Positions 7,252 to 14,500 of a stretch of 32,881 nucleotides of DNA are shown here, in pieces. The stretch lies in assembly GCA_900751695.1 (NCBI GenBank), contig CAADSS010000036.1, forward strand, positions 1-32,881, given 5' to 3'. Numbering within the stretch: position 1 is the first letter of the stretch; every line of letters begins with the position of its first letter. The stretch comes from an uncultured Collinsella sp. GTDB lineage: Bacteria; Actinomycetota; Coriobacteriia; Coriobacteriales; Coriobacteriaceae. The notes beneath the pieces were generated by a model that was given only the letters and a program-made list of their open reading frames with translations, made no database searches and was not told where the DNA came from. The translations under genes and the position numbers were made by a program.

Positions 7252-10200
7252 TTAGCCGAGTAGGTCGATGACGTTAAAGCCGGCGTTGCTCTTGGCGATG
7301 ACGTCTCGGCCGCCAAAGACACAGGTGGGTGAGACGGCTGCGATGCGCGTCACGTCGGCGCCGAGCAAGCGCAGCTCACCGGGCGTGGCGGCGAGCATCT
7401 GGGCGCGACGCTCCTCGCGCGCATGCGGATCGAGCCCGGCCAGGTAGGTCGTGTTGCGGCGCTTGGTGAGTGCGTACGGCTTCACCGGCGCGTCCATGCC
7501 GCTCACGCAGCTCACGATAAAGCCCTCAAAGGCGGCCTCGTCGGGCTCAAAGCTGCCGAGCCATTCGCCTGCGCGTGCCATGCGTTCAATCGAAGGATCG
7601 ATCGCCGGGTCGCGGTAGGTGTAGAACGCCGTCTGGCGCTCGCCGGCTGCGCGGAATCCGCAGCCGTACGCACCGCCCTTCACGCGAATCTCGTTCCACA
7701 GGTAATCGTAGGAGAGCGCGTTGGCAGCCACGGCCCAAGCGCCTGTCACGTCAATGCCCAGGCGACGCGGATCGCACGCACGCGCGGCAAAGCAGATGTC
7801 GCTGGGGATCACGAAAGCCTCGTGGCGGTCGCGTGGCGTCGGCACCGCGAGCGCGCCGCGGCCGGCACCATCGCCCGCACCCAGCCCCAGGTCGCCCGCG
7901 GCATCCCAGTACGCGTCAAAGTCCTCGTCGCTGCCGGTAAAGCTCGCCATGCAGCCATCGGCCACAAAGATGCGGCCTGCCAGCTCGGCAAGCTTGGTAC
8001 GCAGCCCGTCCACGCGCTCGTCAAAGTGGTCGAGCAGATCGCGCAGGAACAGGTAGAAGTCCACGCCCGAGAGCTGCTCACGCACCACGGCCGAAGGCGA
8101 GCTGTAGCTCATCGCGCGACCGAGCGCCGCCGAGTGGCCGTTGTTGATAAAGCCCTGCTCAAGCCCAATGCGAATCTGCGTGAGCACGTCTCGCACGCGG
8201 TCGGCGTCGGCGTCTGCCAAAAGCGTGCTCGACCACACCTCGCGCGGCAGGCTTGCCAGCGCATCGATTTTCTCGGACAGGGCGCCGGCACTCACCAGCA
8301 GGTAGGGGCGCACGCCGTCCACGTCGGGTTGGGTCATGACCTCGGTCGTAAAGCTCAAAAAGCCCAGCTTGCCGGCGAGCAAGTTGTCGAGCTCCTCGGC
8401 CGAGTGCTCGCTCGTGGGTAGCTGTTTGAGCAGGCGGCAGAGCAGCGTCACATAGGGCAGGTCCTCAAACGCGACGCGGCTCAGGTCGAAATACTGCATG
8501 GCGTAGGCCAGACGGTTGGTGGGGATGTCGTGGCGCAGGCAGGGGATGGGCGCTGTCGTGTCCACGACCAGCGGCGGCTCGGGGCGCGCCTCGCCAATGT
8601 CGGACACGCGCAGGCGCGGCAGCGTGGCCTTGGCCTCGGGCGTGTCTTCCGCCTCCTGCGCGGCACGCAGCGCGGCCGTGCGCTCGACCACGTCGGCCAG
8701 CTCGGCATCGGTCATGGCATCGCGTTTGGCTGCCAGCTCGGCGGCCTCGGCACCCTCTGAACCATCGGCGGCATCCACCGGCACCAGCTCGACCAGCGCC
8801 ATGTGATTGTTCTGCAGCACCAGCTCGCGCAGCAGGTCCTCAAAATAGCTACCGTCCAGCTCGTCGCGCAGTTCCTCGTACACCGGGCCGTACTTGAGTG
8901 CCAGCGTCGCGGCGTCGTCATCGTAGAGCCAGGTGCTCAGCGCGTCGCACGCAATGGCCACGCCGTCGGCGATACCGTAGTCGCGCTGGCGCAGATCGTA
9001 TTCGTTGCTGCTGATGATGGCCTCCAGGCGCTCGCGCGGAACGCCGTGCTCGCACAGGTCGCGGCAGGCGTCCTGGAACACGCGGCGCAGCTCGCGCGCC
9101 ACGCCGGGCTGTGCGTTTTGCAGCATGATGAGCTCGTAGGGCTGCAGGCTCTCGGCCGCGGTGTAGCTCACCACGTTGCCGCCCAGGCCAGCGGCCAGAA
9201 TGGCCTTCTTAACCGGCGCTTCGTTGGAGCCCAGCAGTGCCTCAAACAGGATATCCGCCGCGATCGTGCGTTTGCGGTCGAGCGCGCTGCCCAGCACCAG
9301 GCCCAGGCCCACCAGGGCGTTCTCGGGTGTAGTGGCCATCTCGACGCGCTTGTACTCGCAGGTCACGGGCGCCTGCACGCCCAGCGGATTGGGCGCCAGC
9401 GTGGACGGGTCCTCGCCGGCGGCGACGGCAGCGTCCATGCGGCGGCTCGCGGCACTCGGCTGCGACAGATAGCGCTCGTCCAAAAAGGCCAGTGCGCGGT
9501 CCACGTCCAGGTCGCCGTAGAGTGTGATGTAGGAGTTGGAAGGATTGTAGTGGCGCGCGTGCGTGTCCAGGAACTGCTCGTAGGTGAGCGCGGGAATCGC
9601 GCGCGGGTCGCCACCGCTCTCGTGTGCATAGGCGGTGTCGGGATAGAGCGCGGCGTTGACGGCATCGTCCAGCACACTCATGGGGTCGGACAGCGCACCC
9701 TTCATCTCGTTGAACACCACGCCGTTATAGCGCAGCGTGCCCTCGCGCAGGCTCGCGGAGCTGCTGTCGACCTCGGTGTCCTCCGGCAGGTCCAGCTCGT
9801 AGTGCCAGCCCTCCTGCTCAAAAATGGTGGGCTTGGTATAGATGGCCGGGTTGAACACCGCGTCCAGATACACGTCCATCAGGTTGTACAGATCCTGCTC
9901 GTTGGTGGTGGCAACGGGGTAGATGGTCTTGTCGGGGTAGGTCATGGCGTTGAGGAACGTCTGCATGGAGCTCTTGATCAGGTCGACAAACGGCTCCTTG
10001 ACGGGAAACTTGGCCGATCCGCACAGCACCGAGTGCTCAAGAATATGGAACACGCCGGTGGAATCGGCCGGCGGCGTCTTAAAGCCAATGGCAAAGGCCT
10101 TGTTCTCGTCGTCGCACGCCAGGCACAGCAGGCGAGCGCCCGAGGTAGTGTGTCGCAGCACGTAAGCGTCCGAGTCGAGCTCGGGCACGGTCTCACAGCG

Positions 10201-10284
10201 CTCGACGGCAAAGCCGTGGCAGGTAGTACCGGGTACCAGCAGCGCGGCAGCAGCGGCGCGCGGATCGGTTGAGGTGGTGGGCAT
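7252..10284 (-). CDS. M16C insulinase-family zinc metallopeptidase
   Basis: This 1010-residue peptidase of the M16C (PreP/insulinase-like) type degrades oligopeptides inside a closed chamber formed by two halves. The inverted zinc motif HILEH is at residues 80-84 in the family context GVFHILEHSVLCGS. The downstream conserved stretches YPDKTIYPVATTNEQD and NEMKGALSDP are also present. The length fits the four-domain single-chain family. No signal peptide is seen, so it is probably cytoplasmic. The start at 10284 is chosen because AAAGGAG lies about 9 bases upstream; the frame stays open for 86 codons further, but that part runs through repeat DNA and looks non-coding. It is transcribed divergently from the accessory region. 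Confidence 0.93.
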   Translation of the reverse strand: MPTTSTDPRAAAAALLVPGTTCHGFAVERCETVPELDSDAYVLRHTTSGARLLCLACDDENKAFAIGFKTPPADSTGVFHILEHSVLCGSAKFPVKEPFVDLIKSSMQTFLNAMTYPDKTIYPVATTNEQDLYNLMDVYLDAVFNPAIYTKPTIFEQEGWHYELDLPEDTEVDSSSASLREGTLRYNGVVFNEMKGALSDPMSVLDDAVNAALYPDTAYAHESGGDPRAIPALTYEQFLDTHARHYNPSNSYITLYGDLDVDRALAFLDERYLSQPSAASRRMDAAVAAGEDPSTLAPNPLGVQAPVTCEYKRVEMATTPENALVGLGLVLGSALDRKRTIAADILFEALLGSNEAPVKKAILAAGLGGNVVSYTAAESLQPYELIMLQNAQPGVARELRRVFQDACRDLCEHGVPRERLEAIISSNEYDLRQRDYGIADGVAIACDALSTWLYDDDAATLALKYGPVYEELRDELDGSYFEDLLRELVLQNNHMALVELVPVDAADGSEGAEAAELAAKRDAMTDAELADVVERTAALRAAQEAEDTPEAKATLPRLRVSDIGEARPEPPLVVDTTAPIPCLRHDIPTNRLAYAMQYFDLSRVAFEDLPYVTLLCRLLKQLPTSEHSAEELDNLLAGKLGFLSFTTEVMTQPDVDGVRPYLLVSAGALSEKIDALASLPREVWSSTLLADADADRVRDVLTQIRIGLEQGFINNGHSAALGRAMSYSSPSAVVREQLSGVDFYLFLRDLLDHFDERVDGLRTKLAELAGRIFVADGCMASFTGSDEDFDAYWDAAGDLGLGAGDGAGRGALAVPTPRDRHEAFVIPSDICFAARACDPRRLGIDVTGAWAVAANALSYDYLWNEIRVKGGAYGCGFRAAGERQTAFYTYRDPAIDPSIERMARAGEWLGSFEPDEAAFEGFIVSCVSGMDAPVKPYALTKRRNTTYLAGLDPHAREERRAQMLAATPGELRLLGADVTRIAAVSPTCVFGGRDVIAKSNAGFNVIDLLG

Positions 10285-10336
10285 ATGCAGTCTCCTTTGA
10301 CGCCCCAGCGGGGGCGAATCGAGTCGAATCCTCGAG

Positions 10337-10342
10337 AGTATA
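10337..10342 (-). promoter_or_regulatory. Possible -10 box of the M16 peptidase gene
   Basis: TATACT on the minus strand lies 52 bases before the start codon. The -35 region is not convincing. Confidence 0.35.
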
Positions 10343-10448
10343 CCCATATGGGGCCGCGACCCTGCGGCGAACTGGAGACGATGCAGCCGGATTGGGCATA
10401 GGTCCCGCGTGCCCGCCGCACGAGCGTGGAAAATTGGACACTCGCCAA

Positions 10449-10599
10449 ACGAGAGTGGATATCCGGACGGACGAGCGAGGATTTCCGGATACCTATCGAA
10501 CGAGAGTGGATATTTGGACGGAATTTGCCGCAAAAGCCCCAAAAACCGTCCAAATATCCACTCTCGATATCCGACCGTCCGAAAATCCTCGCTCGTCCA
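10449..10599. repeat. Large composite inverted repeat
   Basis: The 21 bases at 10501-10521 are the exact reverse complement of 10546-10566, around a 24-base loop. Farther out, GGACGAGCGAGGATTT (starting near 10468) is the exact reverse complement of a 16-base stretch ending at 10599. The unit beginning ACGAGAGTGGATAT also occurs twice as a direct repeat, at 10449 and 10500. The whole could fold into one long imperfect hairpin of about 150 bases. Confidence 0.75.
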
Positions 10600-10608
10600 T
10601 CACTCGCG

Positions 10609-10842
10609 TATCTCTCATCTCTCACTCATCTCTAATACGAGAGATAACAGAAAGACGAGAGATAAATATGAGAGATAACTGAGCAGCAAAGAGACAAGCA
10701 ATCATGGTATTGTCTCAATACCGATTGTTCTACCAGCAAAAATATGTATAAATGAAGCAAATGGTAGACATTCCATCTCTATCTATCTCTTATCTCTAAG
10801 CCGAGAGATAGAGAGATAGATGAGAGATAATTACGAGAGATA
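10609..10842. repeat. Array of GAGAGATA boxes, candidate operators
   Basis: Forward GAGAGATA boxes occur at 10639, 10657, 10670, 10803, 10811, 10822 and 10835 (seven starts). A reverse copy TATCTCTC occurs at 10609, and partial reverse copies (ATCTCT) at 10774-10797. Several are extended to GAGAGATAA. They form two clusters on either side of a likely promoter, and the second ends about 65 bases before the Schlafen-like gene. This is the layout of a multi-site operator, probably for the adjacent regulator. Confidence 0.65.
10706..10752 (+). promoter_or_regulatory. Likely promoter with overlapping dyad
   Basis: A -10 TATAAA (10747-10752) is preceded at 16 bases by a weak -35, TTGTTC (10725-10730). 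Just upstream is the perfect dyad GGTATTG-TCT-CAATACC (10706-10722). It lies between the two GAGAGATA clusters. Confidence 0.45.
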
Positions 10843-10905
10843 ACTGAGAGACGAAGGAAATCCATTCGCGGCATTCTTCGCAGAACCGAGCGAAAGGACG
10901 TGCAG

Positions 10906-12372
10906 ATGAACGAAAACGAGCTGACCGGTCTGCTTGAGTCTTTAAGGCGTATGGGCTCGGATGATCTTAACGTCGAAGTGAAGGAGAGCGCCACGACGCT
11001 TTCCCGCGACGTGTGGGAAACGGTGAGCGCATTCGCGAACACTGCCGGCGGAATCATCGTGCTCGGAGTGAGTGAGCGCGCAGGTTTTGTCCCGGTTGAG
11101 AACTTCGAGACCGAGAAAGTGCTCAACCAATTTGTGTCAGGCATGGGTGATGCGGGCGGTCGAGGAAAGCTGGCCAATCCGCCCAAATACACGATCGAGC
11201 GAGTGGAGCTTCAGGGCGTCATCGTTCTCGTCATTACGATTGAGGAGCTCGATCCGTCGAGCAAGCCCTGCTATGTCATAGAGCGGGGCGCCCAGGGCGG
11301 CAGCTACAAGCGCATCGATGACAAAGATGTGCCGCTTTCATCGACCGAGGTGCTCGCATTGGCGTCATACGGTCGAGCGACTCCGAGCGATCGCGACGCG
11401 GTGGCGGGTGCGGGCGCGGACGATCTCGACGAGACGCTGGTCGACCGTACGATAGATCGGGCTTTCTCGTTGACGCCCCGGGCAATGCGCGGTGCGCCGG
11501 ACAAACAAACGAAGCTGGAGCGCCTAAATATCCTTGATTCCCAGGGCAATGTTACCAAGGCTGGACTCCTAGTTGTGGGCACCTACCCTCAGCAGTTCTA
11601 TCCCAAGCTCTTCATTGACGTGGCTGTCCATGAGGGAACTCAGAAGGGCATGGCGGGGTCGCTGAGATTCATGGACCGCACAATCTGTGAGGGAACGTTG
11701 GGCGAGATGATCTCGGATGCCGTCGCAGCCGTCGCCAAGAATTTGCGGCGAACCTCGACCGTCCAAGGCGTCTCGCGTGTCGACTCGCTTGAGATTCCCG
11801 AGGAGGTTCTGCGCGAGGCAATCGCCAACGCCGTAATCCATCGAGAATACGGGGATCGGTTCTGTGGACAATCGATTGCCGTCGACGTCTTTGACGATCG
11901 TGTCGAGGTGACGAATCCTGGCGGCCTTTACGGGGGAAAGACTCGCGAGAACTTGTTTGACGGCAGCTCCCGATGCCGTAACGCGACGCTTGTGAAGCTC
12001 ATGTCGATTGTTCCGCTGTCGGATGGCGCAGGTTCGCCGGCTGAGGGCAATGGCTCGGGCATCCCGATGATGATCGATGCCATGCGCGCGCATGGTCTGG
12101 CCGAGCCCCTGTTCTGCCCGGGGTTCGATCGGTTCAAGGTCGTACTTTACCGTTCAAAGATCGAGCCGGTCGATCATGGCGGGGGCTTAATTGTGACGGC
12201 ACTCAAACACTACGGCGAGCTGGGGACGCGCGAGCTGGCAGAGCGCACAGGGCTCACAATTTCCCAGGTTAGGTCGCGCGTCAACGCGCTCATTGCTCAA
12301 GGCGAGCTTGAGCCCACGGCGCCGGCGACGAGCCGCAACCGCAAGTATCGACTGTCGGAGCGCGTGGGATAG
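10906..12372 (+). CDS. Schlafen/AlbA_2-domain ATP-binding transcriptional regulator
   Basis: This 488-residue protein has three parts. The first is an N-terminal Schlafen AlbA_2 nucleic-acid-binding domain (about residues 10-140; VEVKES, then SAFANTAGGIIVLGV). The second is a central GHKL-like ATP-binding region (about 285-400; EVLREAIANAVIHREY, then DDRVEVTNPGGL and GNGSGIPMMIDAM). The third is a C-terminal winged helix (about 435-485; LGTRELAERTGLTISQVRSRVNAL). Such proteins are annotated as ATP-binding or RecG-like transcriptional regulators, and many lie in variable or defence-rich regions; their roles are mostly unknown. ATG at 10906 is preferred over GTG at 10900, since AAAGGA (10893-10898) is 7 bases from it. 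The repeat array upstream suggests autoregulation. The next gene is convergent. Confidence 0.85.
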   Translation: MNENELTGLLESLRRMGSDDLNVEVKESATTLSRDVWETVSAFANTAGGIIVLGVSERAGFVPVENFETEKVLNQFVSGMGDAGGRGKLANPPKYTIERVELQGVIVLVITIEELDPSSKPCYVIERGAQGGSYKRIDDKDVPLSSTEVLALASYGRATPSDRDAVAGAGADDLDETLVDRTIDRAFSLTPRAMRGAPDKQTKLERLNILDSQGNVTKAGLLVVGTYPQQFYPKLFIDVAVHEGTQKGMAGSLRFMDRTICEGTLGEMISDAVAAVAKNLRRTSTVQGVSRVDSLEIPEEVLREAIANAVIHREYGDRFCGQSIAVDVFDDRVEVTNPGGLYGGKTRENLFDGSSRCRNATLVKLMSIVPLSDGAGSPAEGNGSGIPMMIDAMRAHGLAEPLFCPGFDRFKVVLYRSKIEPVDHGGGLIVTALKHYGELGTRELAERTGLTISQVRSRVNALIAQGELEPTAPATSRNRKYRLSERVG

Positions 12373-12472
12373 ATGCGTTAGTGGACGAGGCGACCCAATA
12401 ATCGACCCTCGATTGGCGTCCATTAAGGTAAAGCGGTTGTTGCCCAGTCGACGGTGATGCTAAAGACTCGGC

Positions 12473-12964
12473 TTACGCCGGCATGGCCCCGAACCCGTCT
12501 ATCAAGAACAGCCTAAGAACCAGCTTGATGACATTTCCCGGTTTGACTTCGGCCGTGCCAAAGACGTGGCGCTCGGCGAGCTCGCTGCAGTATGCATAGA
12601 TGTCGCGGATAAGGTCCGCGCCCGAAAGCGTAAACATGTAGCCTGCGTCCGAAAGCGCATTGGGCGCGGCGGGCAACTTGGCCATGTGGCAGAACGTTTG
12701 CAGGTCGGGCGCCATAGCGTCCTGGTAGCCAAGATGGTTGCCGTCTTCTTGTGCGGCGAGTTCCAGCTGGCGTACTCGATCCAGCGCCACTGCCAGCACA
12801 AAGCTCGGCGTAGGCGCATTGACGTCCTGAGTGGTCGCCACGAGCCTGCCCGCTGCCTGCGTGACAAGCCAAGCGACCTCGCGCTGGCAACGCACGGCCT
12901 TGCGCGTAACCGGCTTGATGGACGAAGAAGAAACGCTTCCCCTAGGCGGATTCGAAACAGCCAC
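12473..12964 (-). CDS. Conserved-looking hypothetical protein, 163 residues
   Basis: I do not recognise this protein. It is soluble, mixed helical and without membrane segments. It has a basic N-terminal part (VTRKAVRCQREVAWLV), a middle rich in Leu/Ala/Glu, and a hydrophobic C-terminus (VIKLVLRLFLIDGFG). The start is inferred as GTG at 12964 because GGGAGG lies 5 bases upstream; there is no ATG in a good context. The reading frame extends farther upstream, but that part covers an apparent promoter region (TATACT on the minus strand at 13022-13027). It follows the methyltransferase gene on the same strand, 124 bases away, and is convergent with the Schlafen-like gene. It could be a passenger of the restriction-modification locus. 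A plus-strand frame over the same bases looks less protein-like. Confidence 0.6.
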   Translation of the reverse strand: MAVSNPPRGSVSSSSIKPVTRKAVRCQREVAWLVTQAAGRLVATTQDVNAPTPSFVLAVALDRVRQLELAAQEDGNHLGYQDAMAPDLQTFCHMAKLPAAPNALSDAGYMFTLSGADLIRDIYAYCSELAERHVFGTAEVKPGNVIKLVLRLFLIDGFGAMPA

Positions 12965-13088
12965 AAGAACCTCCCATGAACAATCCGGCCCAACAAGCCC
13001 GGATGAAACACGTGCTACATCAGTATACAGGGGAGTGGGGTGGAAAAATGGAGTCGACAGCGTGACTGCCGGCTCCGGATTGCTTGCC

Positions 13089-14351
13089 TTAGAGGCCGTA
13101 CACTTCGACCATAGCTTCGCCAATGCGATGGGGCACGCCGGTGACGAGCGCGTTGCCCATGCAGAAAGCTCGATGGCCGTCGGTCATACCAGTATCCGTC
13201 CAGCCCTTGGGGAATCCTTGGAGCTGATCGAGCTCGTCGGGAACGAGGCGGCGGAAACGGCCGTCGGGGCACTCGATAACATGCTTAAATCGGCTGGCGC
13301 CCGTGCCGCCTTCGCCCGTGAGGATGGTGCGGCTCGGTTTGTCGGTGGCATCCGGGAAACTCATGGCACCCTCGGAATACGTGTACGTAAAGCCCGTCTT
13401 TTTGTTGGTGCGTTCTTCGCGCTTGCTGCCCTTGAGGTAGCGCCAGTCGGGAAGCTTCTCGTCGGAGATGTAGAACTGCTCCGGAACATACTCCTCATTA
13501 ACAAGTACATCGCCAAGCACACGGCGCTCGCCGTGATAATCCTCAACGAAGTCGCAGGTCAAAACATGGCAGCCCTGCATGACACCGGCATTCTTGAACT
13601 GAGATGTCTTTTGACCAACGCCAAAACGAGTCGAGTTCTCGTAAGGATCAGGCAGGACATCGAGCTCGGCCATTTCGTCAGGGTAGATGGCGGGGAAGGC
13701 CTTCGCCATGACACCGTTGTGCATGCGGTCAACGAGATCGACCTTGCCGGCGTTCTTCTCGCAGAAGATATAAACGCGCTTGCGGCGCTGGGGAAAACCA
13801 TATTCCGCGGAGTTGACCACGCGCCATTCGACCGTGTAATCGAGGTCGGCAAGGCAGCTTAGGATGATGGCGAAGTCGCGACCGCGCTGAGACGCGGGCG
13901 ACTTGAGCAGACGATCGACATTCTCAAAGAGACCGAAGCGCGGCTTCTTCATCTCGAGGAAGTGGTAGATGTCCCACCAAAGGACACCCTTCTTGCCCTC
14001 GATGCCATGTGCCTGGTTAAGCGGGCGAGCGACGGAGTAATCTTGGCAAGGGAAGCCGCCGACGACCATCTGGACGTCGGGGATTTCAACCTCTCCGGCT
14101 TCAGCCTGTTCCAGGACTTTATTGATATCTTCGTTGACTACGGAATCCTCGCCAAAGCGGTCCATATAGCAGCGTGCCGCGAACTGACGAGCCTTGGTTC
14201 CGGGTGGTTCCCACTGATTGGCCCAAATGGTGCGAAAGGGTCCGGCGGGCTTCATGTAGAAATCTGGATAACGAGGGTCAGCGTAGCCTTCGAGGCCCAA
14301 ACGAAATCCGCCGACGCCAGCAAAAAGCTCGGCGATTTTGACCTCTGACAT
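13089..14351 (-). CDS. DNA cytosine-5 methyltransferase, likely GATC-specific
   Basis: This 420-residue C5-cytosine methyltransferase transfers a methyl group from S-adenosylmethionine to cytosine and protects host DNA from the adjacent nuclease. All key motifs are present in order: I (ELFAGVGGFRLGLE, residues 8-21), IV with the catalytic cysteine C102 in GGFPCQDYS, VI (ENV, 143-145), VIII (QRRKR, 188-192), a variable target-recognition region (about 205-330), IX near SRTILTGEGG, and X (GNALVTGVPHRIGEAM) near the end. The start at 14351 has GGGGGAG upstream and begins 10 codons inside a longer frame. Because the divergent partner is Sau3AI-like, the predicted target is GATC with methylation of the C, by inference. 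By eye, G+C and codon use are lower and less biased than in the flanking core genes. Confidence 0.93.
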   Translation of the reverse strand: MSEVKIAELFAGVGGFRLGLEGYADPRYPDFYMKPAGPFRTIWANQWEPPGTKARQFAARCYMDRFGEDSVVNEDINKVLEQAEAGEVEIPDVQMVVGGFPCQDYSVARPLNQAHGIEGKKGVLWWDIYHFLEMKKPRFGLFENVDRLLKSPASQRGRDFAIILSCLADLDYTVEWRVVNSAEYGFPQRRKRVYIFCEKNAGKVDLVDRMHNGVMAKAFPAIYPDEMAELDVLPDPYENSTRFGVGQKTSQFKNAGVMQGCHVLTCDFVEDYHGERRVLGDVLVNEEYVPEQFYISDEKLPDWRYLKGSKREERTNKKTGFTYTYSEGAMSFPDATDKPSRTILTGEGGTGASRFKHVIECPDGRFRRLVPDELDQLQGFPKGWTDTGMTDGHRAFCMGNALVTGVPHRIGEAMVEVYGL

Positions 14352-14370
14352 ACTCACTCCCCCAAATCGC

Positions 14371-14452
14371 TGCAAATGCAAAGATCAAGGGTACAGAAAT
14401 CGGGTTGCAAATGGAAGATCCCTTAGGGGATCTTCACGGTATAACCCGAATT
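14371..14452. promoter_or_regulatory. GATC-rich nested dyad in the R-M divergent promoter region
   Basis: GAAGATCCC (14414-14422) and GGGATCTTC (14427-14435) are perfect inverted arms around TTAG. A second pair, CGGGTT (14401-14406) and AACCCG (14443-14448), shares exactly the same centre. A direct repeat, TGCAAATG then GATC, occurs at 14371-14386 and 14406-14420. Four GATC sites (14383, 14417, 14429, 14472) fall in the 149-base gap between the two start codons, against about 0.6 expected in random sequence. Confidence 0.75.
14440..14445 (+). promoter_or_regulatory. Likely -10 box of the restriction endonuclease gene
   Basis: TATAAC lies 55 bases before the nuclease start codon and overlaps the outer right arm of the dyad. 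The matching -35 window (about 14417-14422) falls on the first GATC of the inner dyad, with no clear -35 consensus. Confidence 0.45.
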
Positions 14453-14500
14453 TACAGTAGCATACGTGTTAGATCATGTCTTATTTCGAGAGGATTTGCC

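Larger units (their letters stand above)
10285..10905. other. 621-base non-coding divergent region rich in repeats
   Basis: No gene is supported here. From left to right it holds a possible -10 for the peptidase, a large inverted-repeat block (10449-10599), a first cluster of GAGAGATA boxes, a small perfect dyad with a likely promoter, and a second cluster of boxes before the Schlafen-like gene. Confidence 0.7.

Noticed and set aside
10449..10842. CRISPR array
   Set aside because: Repeats vary in orientation and spacing, with no regular spacers and no cas genes.
12566..12979. 137-residue plus-strand frame in the same place as the unknown 163-residue gene
   Set aside because: It is Arg/His-rich with poor protein character; the minus-strand frame has a clear ribosome-binding site.
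12831..13862. 343-residue plus-strand frame opposite the methyltransferase
   Set aside because: Composition is that of an antisense shadow, and the methyltransferase motifs on the other strand are complete.
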